A stretch of 40,621 bases of DNA, from the NCBI GenBank assembly GCA_947627675.1, contig CANQWY010000008.1:1-40621 (forward strand), given 5' to 3'. Source of the DNA: an uncultured Bacilli bacterium (GTDB taxonomy: Bacteria > Bacillota_I > Bacilli_A > RF39 > UBA660). Shown in pieces: positions 1-9,581 of this stretch (position 1 is the stretch's first letter; every line of letters starts with the position of its first letter). Made by a program: the position numbers and the translations under genes. Below the pieces are notes generated by a model. The model was given only the letters and a program-made list of their open reading frames with translations. It searched no databases and was not told the origin of the DNA.

Positions 1-17
1 TCCTATCGGGGATACCA
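1..17 (+). other. attL: tRNA 3' end (T-stem/acceptor/CCA) containing the 12-bp core TCCTATCGGGGA
   Basis: TCCTATCGGGGATACCA reads as T60 + CCTAT + CGGGGAT + A73 + CCA. Positions 1-12 are repeated exactly at 40610-40621. Confidence 0.8.
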
Positions 18-65
18 TATGTTTATTAGACCTTATTTTATAAGGTTTTTTAAATTTTTAATATA

Positions 66-88
66 TTTTACCTCTTGTTTACCTCTTT
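66..88 (+). repeat. Putative integrase arm-type sites (TTTACCTCTT x2, 11-bp period)
   Basis: TTTTACCTCTTGTTTACCTCTTT; the same paired repeat occurs at 40483-40505. Confidence 0.5.
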
Positions 89-94
89 TTTTAT

Positions 95-1222
95 TCAATT
101 TTTATTTAATTTATTTAATATATTTACTGCATTACTTTTCTTTTCTGGAAACATATGATAATATGTTTTTTCTACCATTTGTACTGTATCACCAATACGT
201 TCAGCAACCTCACGACTGTCACATCCTAAATTAATTAATAAACTCACATGGCTATGTCTAAAACCGTGTATTGTTATTTTCCTTACACCAGAAATTTTAA
301 TATATTTATTAAGATGTCTTCTAAAAGTAGTAGGTGCTATATGTTTTATGTTTCCAAATACAAACAGTTTGTTACTGAACCCATATAATTTACTTTCTTC
401 TTCATAAAGTTCTTTTAACATCATTGTTAATTTATCATCTAAATCAACATATCTAATTGAATTATTTGTTTTTGGGTCTGTTATTTCATATCCACCATTT
501 TCTGCTCTCGTTAAATTATCTATTATTTTTATTGATTTTTTTGTTAGGTCAACATTATTCCAATTTAAACCAGCCATTTCCGAAAATCTAACTCCTGTAA
601 AGTATAAGAAATTATACATTTTTTTATCAAAGTCATTGTCTACAAGTTTAATAAATTTTTGAAACTCATCATATGTCCAAAAATTCCATTTTGCTTCGTT
701 TATTTTGTTGTTTTTTTTAGGTACTTTATCTTTCTGTAGTTTTTTGCTGATTTTAATGCTAAATTCGTAGTTAATTGTGCAATATTCAAGTAGTTCTTGA
801 AAATAACCAATTATTTTATTTATGGATTCAGGACATAAATTTTTAGTTTTTAATTTTTCTTTCCATAAAAGCAAGTTATTGGATTTTATAGAGAATAGTT
901 TAAAATTTTTAAAATAAGGTAGTAAATGATTATCTAAAGAATTTTTAAGTTTATAATATGTTGTATATTTTAAAAATTGTTTTTTATATAGTAGCCACTC
1001 TTTATATACTTCTTCAAAATTTATATTATAATTTATTTCATCATAACTTTTAATTTTAATTTTAAATTCACTTTCTGCATCTTCTGCTTCATTTTTTAAC
1101 TTATATAATTTTGACTGTTTTTGTTTAGAATTACCATACATATCAGTATAATAACATCTAAAATACCATTTGCGCCCATCTTTAGTCCACTTTTTTTTAT
1201 CTTTTTCTTGATATACTGCCAT
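95..1222 (-). CDS. int: Tyrosine-family site-specific integrase
   Basis: TGVRFSEMAGLNW, HGFRHSHVSLLINLG and the catalytic-Tyr region EKTYYHMFP; adjacent to attL. Confidence 0.95.
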   Translation of the reverse strand: MAVYQEKDKKKWTKDGRKWYFRCYYTDMYGNSKQKQSKLYKLKNEAEDAESEFKIKIKSYDEINYNINFEEVYKEWLLYKKQFLKYTTYYKLKNSLDNHLLPYFKNFKLFSIKSNNLLLWKEKLKTKNLCPESINKIIGYFQELLEYCTINYEFSIKISKKLQKDKVPKKNNKINEAKWNFWTYDEFQKFIKLVDNDFDKKMYNFLYFTGVRFSEMAGLNWNNVDLTKKSIKIIDNLTRAENGGYEITDPKTNNSIRYVDLDDKLTMMLKELYEEESKLYGFSNKLFVFGNIKHIAPTTFRRHLNKYIKISGVRKITIHGFRHSHVSLLINLGCDSREVAERIGDTVQMVEKTYYHMFPEKKSNAVNILNKLNKN

Positions 1223-1367
1223 ATATATTACTCCTTTTTATTGTTTTAAATTTTTATTTGTGATATAATTGTATAGAAAAGTCCATACAATTATATTGTA
1301 TTTAAAGTTTGCTAGACTTTGTGATTTTTCATTTTTGACTTCGTGTTACAGCACGAGGTCTTTTTGT

Positions 1368-1682
1368 TTAATTAATTTCATTTAATATTTTTTTTATGTA
1401 TTCATCAGCTTCATCTTCATATTCTTTTGTATGCAAAGCCAATAAATCTTTATCTCTTTGTTCTAACTGTGATAATTCTATGTGTGCTAGTTCATGTAAT
1501 ATAGTTTTTCTTTTTTTATAATTGGATAAATCCTTTTCAATAAATATAACATTTATTCCCCTGTAATTAAATACACATCCATCTATATTAATTGGTAAGT
1601 GTAGGTATTCTATACTAGCATTGAAATAATTTAGCAAATCTTGTTGTGTTATTTCTCTTTTTAACAATTCTTTAATTCCCAT
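1368..1682 (-). CDS. ImmA/IrrE-like metallopeptidase
   Basis: HELAHIE zinc motif; located next to the CI-like repressor. Confidence 0.85.
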   Translation of the reverse strand: MGIKELLKREITQQDLLNYFNASIEYLHLPINIDGCVFNYRGINVIFIEKDLSNYKKRKTILHELAHIELSQLEQRDKDLLALHTKEYEDEADEYIKKILNEIN

Positions 1683-1725
1683 AATTTTACTCCTTTATAG
1701 AAGTACCTGTACTAGCATACTTTAT

Positions 1726-2142
1726 TTATATTTTGTTAAAGCATATTTCCTTTGCCTTAAGTAATGCTTTATAAAGTGCATCACTTTTATCTCGATATGT
1801 GATAGAACCACCGTTTTCTTTAAGGTAATTATTATAACTTTCTAAAGTTTTTCCCATTTTTTCATTCTCATTTTTTATACATTTATCATACATATATTTT
1901 TTGAAAATTGCTCTGTTTTTCATGTTCTGGCAACTTTTTACAGTATTATAACTATCACTATATAAACTATTAATACTTATTTTTCCAACTTTTGAATCTA
2001 TGCATTCAGCATAAATCTGATTAGAAAACTCTATTCCTTCAGTTAAAACAATTGTAAAAATAGTAATAGCTATTAAAATAATAACTCCACCAACAATTCC
2101 CAAAACAATAAGTAGTGGTTTATGATTTTTCTTTTTATTCAT
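1726..2142 (-). CDS. Small membrane-anchored protein of unknown function
   Basis: N-terminal transmembrane stretch LLIVLGIVGGVIILIAITIFTIVL; overlaps the repressor ORF. Confidence 0.7.
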   Translation of the reverse strand: MNKKKNHKPLLIVLGIVGGVIILIAITIFTIVLTEGIEFSNQIYAECIDSKVGKISINSLYSDSYNTVKSCQNMKNRAIFKKYMYDKCIKNENEKMGKTLESYNNYLKENGGSITYRDKSDALYKALLKAKEICFNKI

Positions 2143-2494
2143 TATTATCTTCTCCTAACTGTTTATCAATTTCTCTTTTTCTTTTTTCAATTATAAATCT
2201 CATATATTCTTTATCTTCATCAGTTAATATATCTTTGTTTTTTGAAAATAATATATCCAGTTCATCAAATTTTGGGGAATTATCTATCTCATAATCTTTG
2301 TTAATCAAATCCTTAATATCAACATCAAGGATATTTGATAATTTTATTACATCTTCCATTATTGGAGAACGAGTACCATTTTCCCATTTGCCAATAGTAG
2401 AATAATCCTTGTTTATTAATTTTCCTAATTGCTCTTGTGTTAAACCTTTTTCCAATCTTAGATGTTTAAGATTAAAAGCAAAATTATTATTCAT
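2135..2494 (-). CDS. CI-like XRE-family repressor
   Basis: HTH LRLEKGLTQEQLGKLINKDYSTIGKWENGTRSP. Confidence 0.9.
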   Translation of the reverse strand: MNNNFAFNLKHLRLEKGLTQEQLGKLINKDYSTIGKWENGTRSPIMEDVIKLSNILDVDIKDLINKDYEIDNSPKFDELDILFSKNKDILTDEDKEYMRFIIEKRKREIDKQLGEDNNE

Positions 2495-2517
2495 TAATTT
2501 TCCTCCCGTCTATAAAG

Positions 2518-2604
2518 ATTATACACCTAACAAGACAAAAAGTAAATAAAATTGTGACAAATTGTCAAAAAAGTATTGACATAAGACTTTTTGTCTTGTA
2601 TAAT
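2518..2604. promoter_or_regulatory. Divergent early/lysogenic promoter-operator region
   Basis: TTGACA (2576-2581), 17 nt, TATAAT (2599-2604) on plus; AGTAAA/ATTATA (minus TTTACT-17-TATAAT) on minus; inverted 14-mers ACAAGACAAAAAGT (2530-2543) and ACTTTTTGTCTTGT (2586-2599). Confidence 0.8.
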
Positions 2605-2624
2605 TAAGGCAGATAGGAGGTAAT

Positions 2625-2855
2625 ATGACAGCATCAAATTTTATAAAAAGTATAAGAAACAAATATGGATATACGCAAGATGATATGGCAAAAATGCTTG
2701 GAATGACAAGGCAAAACTACAATAAATTAGAAAACAATCCAACTAAATCTAGTTTAGATAAAATTTATTGTATATTTAATTTGTTGAATGAAAATATCGA
2801 TGAATTTTTGTATGCACTTAAACAAGACTATATGTCACATACAAAGGAAGAATAG
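2625..2855 (+). CDS. Cro-like XRE-family regulator
   Basis: HTH NKYGYTQDDMAKMLGMTRQNYNKLEN; downstream of the consensus early promoter. Confidence 0.85.
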   Translation: MTASNFIKSIRNKYGYTQDDMAKMLGMTRQNYNKLENNPTKSSLDKIYCIFNLLNENIDEFLYALKQDYMSHTKEE

Positions 2856-2867
2856 AAAGGAAGTGAA

Positions 2868-2954
2868 ATGTTAATGTCAATAACAACGGCATCAATAATT
2901 ATCATATTAGTGATATTACTTTTAATACTTTTAATATTTTTATGTAATTATTAA
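2868..2954 (+). CDS. Possible single-TM microprotein (28 aa)
   Basis: MLMSITTASIIIILVILLLILLIFLCNY; upstream GAAAGGAAGTGAA resembles an RBS; not in the supplied ORF track. Confidence 0.4.
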   Translation: MLMSITTASIIIILVILLLILLIFLCNY

Positions 2955-2956
2955 TT

Positions 2957-3433
2957 TTATTTATTGTGATTATGAAATCTTAAAAAAATATAAAGAACTC
3001 CACGGGTAGAATATAACTTTAGAAGATTGATTTTTCTTACCTTTATAGGGGTATCACTATTTATAAGTATTGCACCTTCTTCAGATTCATAAGCATCAAG
3101 TTTTATTGGTAAACCCAAAGAATATTTATAATGTCTAACAGTTTGACCATATTTTTTTAAATCAACCCTTGCTAATCTTATCTTCTTTGAAAATGAGTTG
3201 AAATTATTAAATTTTATTTTATATATCTTTATCGGGAACTTATTTCTATTTTCAATTATACAATCTATTGCTAAAACATATTCCCCATCTTCATCTTTGT
3301 GATCTAAAAAAGTAATATAATTTATGTTTTTAATTTCAATATGGGATAGTGAAGAAATAAAGTTAAATAAAAAAGTAAGAAATGACACTATAAATGCTAA
3401 AATGCTTATAAAAACACTTATATCAAGTTTCAA
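2957..3433 (-). CDS. Membrane-anchored protein of unknown function
   Basis: N-terminal hydrophobic segment; RBS-like AGGAGGTGATT upstream on minus strand. Confidence 0.65.
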   Translation of the reverse strand: MKLDISVFISILAFIVSFLTFLFNFISSLSHIEIKNINYITFLDHKDEDGEYVLAIDCIIENRNKFPIKIYKIKFNNFNSFSKKIRLARVDLKKYGQTVRHYKYSLGLPIKLDAYESEEGAILINSDTPIKVRKINLLKLYSTRGVLYIFLRFHNHNK

Positions 3434-3512
3434 ATAATCACCTCCTGTCTATAAAACTATTATAGCACAGGAGAGTAAATAAAATAAACAAAGTCTAGCA
3501 AATGAAAGGACG

Positions 3513-3779
3513 GTGAAAAAACATATGGTAAAAAGAGTAAGTAAATTGTATTCAGCAAATGAAATGCTTGAAATATTAAAGAAGCAGTGGTTAGATACAA
3601 AAGATATTCAGGCACTTGCATCAGTAAGTAAAGATAAAGCAAGAGAAATAAAGAAAAATATAGCAAAAAATTTAGAAGAACAGAATTATTTTTTACCAAC
3701 TGGATTAGTTCCAAATGAAAAGGTTGTCGAATATTTAAATTTAAATATTAAGTATTTAAAAAAAATTTCAGAGAATTAG
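3513..3779 (+). CDS. Small DNA-binding (excisionase/HTH-like) early protein
   Basis: WLDTKDIQALASVSKDKAREIKKNI resembles an HTH; ordinary early-region position. Confidence 0.55.
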   Translation: MKKHMVKRVSKLYSANEMLEILKKQWLDTKDIQALASVSKDKAREIKKNIAKNLEEQNYFLPTGLVPNEKVVEYLNLNIKYLKKISEN

Positions 3780-3794
3780 AAAGAGGTTTAAATT

Positions 3795-4019
3795 ATGAAA
3801 GAAATAATAGGAGAAAATGCAAAACAGGGGTATAGGGAATATTTACAAACATTAAGGAAAACTAAAAGAAAAGAAAGAGCATTATCAATATTTATAGGCT
3901 TATTTATAGTAAGTGCAACTGGTTTATTAATGATATTAAGTTCAAAATTAACTGATGATGCACAAAAAAACTGCATTGAAGCAGGACACAGTGAGGCTTA
4001 CTGTGAAGCCAAGTTATAA
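3795..4019 (+). CDS. Small membrane protein
   Basis: Single TM segment LSIFIGLFIVSATGLLMILSS. Confidence 0.6.
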   Translation: MKEIIGENAKQGYREYLQTLRKTKRKERALSIFIGLFIVSATGLLMILSSKLTDDAQKNCIEAGHSEAYCEAKL

Positions 4020-4097
4020 GAAAAGAAATGCAGTCGAAAACATTTCTATAAGTAATTATAACAAAATTTATAGAGAAAATCAAATTAGGAGGTAAAG

Positions 4098-4739
4098 ATG
4101 AATGACATTAATAGTTTTACATTTTACAAAGGGTATTTTGAATTAATAGATACCATTCCTATTAAAGATAAAAAAGAAGTGCTATGCGCTATAGTTGATT
4201 TTATGTTTAAAGGTATAGAGCCCGATTTAACAGGACATAACCAAGCAATATTTAATACACTGCGTTATCAGTTAAATAAGAGTAAAAATAAATCGAATAA
4301 TGCAAAAAAAGATTGTGAAGAAAAAAATCAAAATGAAATCAACTTAAAATCAAATCAAAATCAAAATGAAATCAACAAGGGTAACATAACAAGTGTTTTA
4401 AGTATTAAGTATTTAGTATCTAGTTTTAAGTTTAATAAAGAATTAGAAATAAAGATAGAAGAATGGTTAAAATACAAATCTGAAAGAAAAGAAAATTACA
4501 AAGAAATTGGACTAAAAACTCTACTTGCACGAATACAACGTGCCACGAGCCAATATGGGGTAGAGAATGTAATAAATCTAATAGATGAGTGTATGGCATC
4601 AAACTACAAAGGTATAATTTTTGAAAAGTTAAAAGGCAATAAAATTAATCCTGAATGGATAAATGACAAAAATATACATGAGGAAGTAGCAAGTGCAGAA
4701 GAAATAAAAAAATTAGAGGAGAGAATGAAAAGGGAATGA
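4098..4739 (+). CDS. Phage replication-associated protein (DUF6291/DnaD-like)
   Basis: N-terminal FYKGYFELIDTIPIKDKKEVLCAIVDFMFKGIEPDLTG; strong RBS AGGAGG. Confidence 0.6.
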   Translation: MNDINSFTFYKGYFELIDTIPIKDKKEVLCAIVDFMFKGIEPDLTGHNQAIFNTLRYQLNKSKNKSNNAKKDCEEKNQNEINLKSNQNQNEINKGNITSVLSIKYLVSSFKFNKELEIKIEEWLKYKSERKENYKEIGLKTLLARIQRATSQYGVENVINLIDECMASNYKGIIFEKLKGNKINPEWINDKNIHEEVASAEEIKKLEERMKRE

Positions 4740-4897
4740 AAACAAGTGATAAAGAATTTAATAAGTTATTAAAAAAATTTAGTGCAAAAAAAGTTATAGA
4801 TATGCACATAATGAGTGAAATAAATCTGACGAGTAAGCAGTTAGATAAAGTAATTAAGTTGAAGAATGGAGAGGTTTATGGAAAAGGAAGTATATGA
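4736..4897 (+). CDS. Small hypothetical protein (53 aa)
   Basis: MKTSDKEFNKLLKKFSAKKVIDMHIMSEINLTSKQLDKVIKLKNGEVYGKGSI; overlapping ATGA start/stop. Confidence 0.6.
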   Translation: MKTSDKEFNKLLKKFSAKKVIDMHIMSEINLTSKQLDKVIKLKNGEVYGKGSI

Positions 4898-5180
4898 GTA
4901 TTTATGCCAAAACCATCTTGGAAAAGACAACTTAATAAAGAATCAAGATTTAAGAGCCAAGTTTGGCATAAGAAGTGATAAAGCAATGAGAAAAGTAATA
5001 CAGAACATAAGAGAGAGTAAAGATTATCCTAAAATGGTAGGAAGTTTGTCAGGACATGCAGGAGGATTTTTTATCTGCGTTACCGATGAAGAAAAACAAG
5101 AAACAATAAATAACATTAAGCATAGAGCAAACCAAATGCTCCGTGCATGTCATATTTTAGAATGGAAGAGAGGTTTATAA
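4866..5180 (+). CDS. Phage hypothetical protein, possible winged-helix
   Basis: ORF with RBS, contiguous with the early operon. Confidence 0.6.
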   Translation: MERFMEKEVYEYLCQNHLGKDNLIKNQDLRAKFGIRSDKAMRKVIQNIRESKDYPKMVGSLSGHAGGFFICVTDEEKQETINNIKHRANQMLRACHILEWKRGL

Positions 5181-5181
5181 G

Positions 5182-5895
5182 ATGGAAGAATTAACACATT
5201 TTAACAAATTGTTTCAAATTAATTGTAATGATAAAACTGAAAAGAAAAGTAACGGTAGTGTTGAATTAACATATTTGAGTTGGACTTATGCTTGGGGAGA
5301 AGTAAAAAAACTTTTCCCAAGTGCTAACTATGAAATATTAAAATTTGGGGAAAACAAATTGCCATATGTCTATGATGAGAAAACTGGTTATATGGTATTC
5401 ACAAGAGTTGAAATAGAAGGCATTGAACATGAAATGTGGTTGCCAGTAATGGATAGTTCAAATAAAGCTATGAAGGACAAACCTTACAAATATTATGTAA
5501 AAAAATATAATTATAGAACAAAGGAAGAAGAAGAAATTGAAAAAGTAGTTCAATCAGCAACGATGTTTGATATTAATAAAACAATAATGAGATGTTTAAC
5601 GAAAAATTTGGCTATGTTCGGTTTAGGATTATACATTTATTCAGGAGAAGATTTACCAGAAAATATTGATATTAACGAAAATACAAGTCAAGAAGATTTA
5701 ACAAAAAAAGAAAGTAGCAAAAAAAATGAGAAAGAAATATTAATTCAAGATTCACAAAAAGAAATCATTAAAAAGAAATTTGATAAGGAAGAAATAAAGG
5801 CTTACTTACAAAAGGTTAATAAACCTAAATTAAGCGAATTAACAATACAAGAAGCAAGTGCATTAATTGTTACAAAGGCAGAGGTAAGTAAATGA
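5182..5895 (+). CDS. ssDNA-annealing recombinase, DUF1071/Sak-like
   Basis: LTYLSWTYAWGEVKKLFPSANYEI ... VVQSATMFDINKTIMRCLTKNLAMFGLGLYIYSGEDLPE. Confidence 0.85.
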   Translation: MEELTHFNKLFQINCNDKTEKKSNGSVELTYLSWTYAWGEVKKLFPSANYEILKFGENKLPYVYDEKTGYMVFTRVEIEGIEHEMWLPVMDSSNKAMKDKPYKYYVKKYNYRTKEEEEIEKVVQSATMFDINKTIMRCLTKNLAMFGLGLYIYSGEDLPENIDINENTSQEDLTKKESSKKNEKEILIQDSQKEIIKKKFDKEEIKAYLQKVNKPKLSELTIQEASALIVTKAEVSK

Positions 5896-6278
5896 CAGAT
5901 TACGAATTATATATGTCAGATAAAATTTATGAAGAGAAGAAATTGGAGGAATTAGAAATGGAAAATGAAATAGTAAAAGTAGAGAATAATGAGATAATTG
6001 TTGCTCAAGAAATGGTAAACAAAATAATTGAATTTAATAAAGCAAAAAAAGAAATGGAATATCAAGAAAAATTATTAAAAGATGGATTAATGGAAGCAAT
6101 GAATAGTGTAGGGTTAAAAAAGTTTTTTATTAACGGTCTATCAGCGGTAATAAAAGATGGAACTACAAGAACTACAATAGATTCCAAAAGACTTAAAGAA
6201 GAGTGCCCAGATATTTACGAGGCATACTCAAAAGTATCAGAAGTTAAACCAAGTCTTACATTAACAGTAGAAGAATAA
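5892..6278 (+). CDS. Phage recombination-operon hypothetical protein
   Basis: Between annealase and nuclease; overlapping start/stop codons. Confidence 0.6.
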   Translation: MTDYELYMSDKIYEEKKLEELEMENEIVKVENNEIIVAQEMVNKIIEFNKAKKEMEYQEKLLKDGLMEAMNSVGLKKFFINGLSAVIKDGTTRTTIDSKRLKEECPDIYEAYSKVSEVKPSLTLTVEE

Positions 6279-6853
6279 TGATAGAGTTTTTGGAAGAACC
6301 ACATTTGTATTTGAAAGATGGAATATTAGTTAAGTCAGTAACACAAATACTACAACTGATATTCCCTGACAAATATAAAGATGTTGATAAAAATACTTTA
6401 AGCAAAAAGGCTTTATTTGGAACACAAGGGCATTCAATAATAGAACATTTAGATGTTAGTGATTTAAATAAAGCAAAAGAAGAAGTAGAGCAAATACAAA
6501 ATAAAGACTTACAAATATGCATTAAAGAGTATTTAAGACTTGTAAAAAAATATGAAATAGTACCAAAAGAACAAGAGCAGATAGTAAGTTATAAACATTT
6601 ATACTGTGGAACTCTTGATATGACAGGTACAGTACAAGGTTTAAATAGTTTATTAGATATAAAATTTACTGCTGAATTAGACAAAGAATATTTAAGTTGG
6701 CAGTTAGGAATGTATAAATTAGCAAAAGGTATTGAATACGATAAATATTATTGTATTTGGCTACCTAAAAAAGAATTAGGACAATTAGTAGAGATTGTAC
6801 CTAAAACAGAAGAAGAAATATTAAAAAAATTGGAGGAATTAGGAATATGTTAA
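6278..6853 (+). CDS. PD-(D/E)XK family nuclease
   Basis: GTLDMTG...LLDIKFTAELDKEYLSWQLGMYKLA. Confidence 0.75.
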   Translation: MIEFLEEPHLYLKDGILVKSVTQILQLIFPDKYKDVDKNTLSKKALFGTQGHSIIEHLDVSDLNKAKEEVEQIQNKDLQICIKEYLRLVKKYEIVPKEQEQIVSYKHLYCGTLDMTGTVQGLNSLLDIKFTAELDKEYLSWQLGMYKLAKGIEYDKYYCIWLPKKELGQLVEIVPKTEEEILKKLEELGIC

Positions 6854-7188
6854 ATGATTTAAATAAAATTATGATAGACGTTCATGTAAAAGAGAGCTAT
6901 GTTGATGGAGATATTGATAAATTTATATCAAATGTAATTAATGGCTTTGAAGAATCTGAGAAAAAAACAGATAAAATTTTAAGAAGTTTATTTGAAGATG
7001 ACAAGTCAATAGATTGGGAATATATTGATAGAACTTCAAGAAATATTAGGAAATTGGATTTAATATCAACTGTCATGCAAACAAAAAAAATGGAAAAAAA
7101 TAAAAAGGATTTAATTAAACTTGGTTTAGAGCTTATAAAAATAGCAAATGATTTAATTGAATTCGGTAAGGGGAGCGCAAATGAATAA
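6847..7188 (+). CDS. Hypothetical protein
   Basis: Continuous early operon ORF. Confidence 0.55.
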   Translation: MLNDLNKIMIDVHVKESYVDGDIDKFISNVINGFEESEKKTDKILRSLFEDDKSIDWEYIDRTSRNIRKLDLISTVMQTKKMEKNKKDLIKLGLELIKIANDLIEFGKGSANE

Positions 7189-7606
7189 AGTAATACTTAC
7201 AGGTAGGACTACAAAGACTATTGAATTAAGATACACTACAAGTAATGTAGCAGTAACTCAATTTACAATAGCGGTTAATAGAGATTTTAAAGATAAAGAC
7301 GGAAATTATAGCAGTGATTTCATAAGCTGCGTTGCATATAGAAAGACAGCTGAATTACTAGCTCAATATGTAGAAAAGGGGGACAAGCTAGGAATAGTTG
7401 GTAGAATACAAACTCGTGATTACACTGATAAAGACAATAACAGGAGATATGTAACAGAGGTAATTGTTGAATCTATCGAGTTTTTAGAGCAAAAAAAGAA
7501 AGATAGTAACACAACAACTGCAGCTCCACAACAAGAGGCTCCACAAACTGATCCATTTGCGGAATTTGGAGAGCAAGTATCAATAGACGATAATTTCTTG
7601 GAGTAG
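7181..7606 (+). CDS. ssb: Single-stranded DNA-binding protein
   Basis: MNKVILTGRTTKTIELRYTTSNVAVTQFTIAVNRDF; acidic C-terminal tail IDDNFLE. ATG at 7181, later than the ORF track start. Confidence 0.95.
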   Translation: MNKVILTGRTTKTIELRYTTSNVAVTQFTIAVNRDFKDKDGNYSSDFISCVAYRKTAELLAQYVEKGDKLGIVGRIQTRDYTDKDNNRRYVTEVIVESIEFLEQKKKDSNTTTAAPQQEAPQTDPFAEFGEQVSIDDNFLE

Positions 7607-7609
7607 GCT

Positions 7610-8062
7610 ATGAGTAAGTATAGGGGAACACCTAAAAAATTAATAGACTATCTTTACGAGCAGGATAAAGAAAAAGTATTTGAAATAACTGGGTACAAAG
7701 AAAAAAGAAATAATAAACAGAATTCAAGATACTGGAAGTTATTAAGTGAGTTATCTTTGGTATTAAAGATAGGCATTGAAGAGTTACACTTTGAGATGCT
7801 AAAGAATTATTCTCAAAGATATGAAATTTTAGTTCCTAGTGAAAAAGAAGTTAGAGGTATTGAGTATTATGAGAAGAAATCAAAGATAATCAGGAATGGC
7901 AAGGAGTATACAGTATATCACGTATTTACTCCCAGCCATGAACTTAATACGAGTGAATTTGCAATATTACTTGATGGGTTAATACAAGAATGTAAAAATG
8001 TTGGGATAGATACAAGAAGTCCAGATGAAATAAAGAGGGAGGAACAATTATATGAGATTTGA
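7610..8062 (+). CDS. NinB/Orf-like recombination mediator
   Basis: NKQNSRYWKLLSEL...HELNTSEFAILLDGLIQECKNVGID. Confidence 0.65.
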   Translation: MSKYRGTPKKLIDYLYEQDKEKVFEITGYKEKRNNKQNSRYWKLLSELSLVLKIGIEELHFEMLKNYSQRYEILVPSEKEVRGIEYYEKKSKIIRNGKEYTVYHVFTPSHELNTSEFAILLDGLIQECKNVGIDTRSPDEIKREEQLYEI

Positions 8063-8414
8063 AATACCGATAAAATTACCAAGTTTAAATGAATATGTAA
8101 ATGAGTGTAGAAGAAATAAGTACAATGCTAATAATTATAAGGCTAAATATGAGCAAGAGATAGGGCTATATTTAATGAAAATGCCTAAATGGAACAATCC
8201 TATTAAAATAAATTTTATATGGGTAGAAGGTACTAAGAAAAGAGATTTGGATAATGTAGCATTTGCGAAAAAATTTATATTAGATGCTATGGTTAAATTT
8301 GGGAAGTTAAAAGATGATAATAGAAAGTGTGTAACCGCTTTTACAGATACGTTTGTTTATGGAGAAACAACTAAGGTTATACTGGAAATAGTCGAGGTAA
8401 AAGATGAGAGATGA
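8052..8414 (+). CDS. RusA-like Holliday junction resolvase
   Basis: LPSLNEYVNECRRNKYNANNYKAKYE...KKRDLDNVAFAKKFILDAMVKFGKLKDDNRKCV. Confidence 0.8.
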   Translation: MRFEIPIKLPSLNEYVNECRRNKYNANNYKAKYEQEIGLYLMKMPKWNNPIKINFIWVEGTKKRDLDNVAFAKKFILDAMVKFGKLKDDNRKCVTAFTDTFVYGETTKVILEIVEVKDER

Positions 8415-8841
8415 GATATTAGTTGAAAAAATCAAAAATGTAATACAAACTTTAGATGAAATTGACGAAATGATTAAAACACAGCCTACTGAATTGCAAA
8501 ATGTAGATTTTGAATTAAGCGACTATTATCATCTAATAGAAAATAATGAGTTAAGTGATATAGCCAGTATAAAGATAGTTAAAAAAATTCATGATTTAAG
8601 AAAAATAAGAAGAACATTAAATAACGAATATGAAATAGAAAACACTTATCAGACTCATAAATTGAAATTACCTGGAACAGAAACGAGAAAGTTTTTAGCA
8701 AACGAAATATATAAAACTGTTAAAAAATTAAATAGTGAATATAAAAACCGTATTTTAACGGAAAACGATATTAAGTTTTTATTAGAAGAAACAACTTTAA
8801 AGAGAAAACCAGGTAGACCTAGAAAGATAGTATCAGAATGA
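8404..8841 (+). CDS. Hypothetical early protein
   Basis: Continuous ORF; basic C-terminus KRKPGRPRK (AT-hook-like). Confidence 0.55.
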   Translation: MRDEILVEKIKNVIQTLDEIDEMIKTQPTELQNVDFELSDYYHLIENNELSDIASIKIVKKIHDLRKIRRTLNNEYEIENTYQTHKLKLPGTETRKFLANEIYKTVKKLNSEYKNRILTENDIKFLLEETTLKRKPGRPRKIVSE

Positions 8842-9053
8842 AATTAATAGATAAATATGGCATGATTTATTATCCAAAGAAAAAAGGGGATAATTACTAT
8901 CTTTGTGTAAAAAGATATAGTCAAGTTTATAAAGGAATGACATATGTCGTCGAAGTTAAAGGAAAAGAAAATATAAACCATTTTATTAGAAATAATCACT
9001 TAGTAAAGTATGAGGAAAAAGATGAAAGATTACATAATAGAGAAACTAACTGA
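8838..9053 (+). CDS. Hypothetical protein
   Basis: ORF overlapping the previous stop. Confidence 0.5.
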   Translation: MKLIDKYGMIYYPKKKGDNYYLCVKRYSQVYKGMTYVVEVKGKENINHFIRNNHLVKYEEKDERLHNRETN

Positions 9054-9168
9054 ATTATTAATTAAACAAGATATAGAGGATAAACGAAAGGGTAAACCTA
9101 CTTATGTAAAAAAGACTAGAGTATATAAAGATTTAATAAAGTTAGTAAAAGAGGTAGGCTATGAATAA
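9022..9168 (+). CDS. Small hypothetical protein (48 aa)
   Basis: MKDYIIEKLTELLIKQDIEDKRKGKPTYVKKTRVYKDLIKLVKEVGYE; short ORF absent from the track. Confidence 0.5.
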   Translation: MKDYIIEKLTELLIKQDIEDKRKGKPTYVKKTRVYKDLIKLVKEVGYE

Positions 9169-9292
9169 AAATATAAAAATAAATTTAATAGAGCTAATAA
9201 TTATAATAATACTCTTTGCATTATGGGGATTTGCGTTTGGATATTATATTGGAAATTTAAACGAATTATGTGGAGTGATAGATAATGAATAA
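9161..9292 (+). CDS. Single-TM small protein (43 aa)
   Basis: MNKNIKINLIELIIIIILFALWGFAFGYYIGNLNELCGVIDNE; overlapping starts/stops on both sides. Confidence 0.5.
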   Translation: MNKNIKINLIELIIIIILFALWGFAFGYYIGNLNELCGVIDNE

Positions 9293-9581
9293 AGATATTA
9301 CATTGGAAGATTTAGATTTTGAATTAAAAGAAATAAAAAAAATAAATGATAATGTTATTTATAATGGAAGTATTATAGAGCATAAATTTATTTACAAATG
9401 TAAGCCAAATATAAACAATAAATATTCATGGCTAGATATTGAATTTAATTTACTAACGAAAGAAATAAGTTTTTTTCAAAATTCAATGAATGCTGGACAT
9501 AGACCTATAATTATTGGGAAAGATTTACAAGAAGCAATATATAACAAATGCAAAGAAATGAAGTGGTTAGATGATAACTAA
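9285..9581 (+). CDS. Hypothetical protein
   Basis: ORF in accessory run. Confidence 0.55.
   Translation: MNKDITLEDLDFELKEIKKINDNVIYNGSIIEHKFIYKCKPNINNKYSWLDIEFNLLTKEISFFQNSMNAGHRPIIIGKDLQEAIYNKCKEMKWLDDN

Noticed and set aside
19-234. ORF 19-234 plus
   Set aside because: AT-rich spurious ORF antisense to the integrase 3' end and att region.
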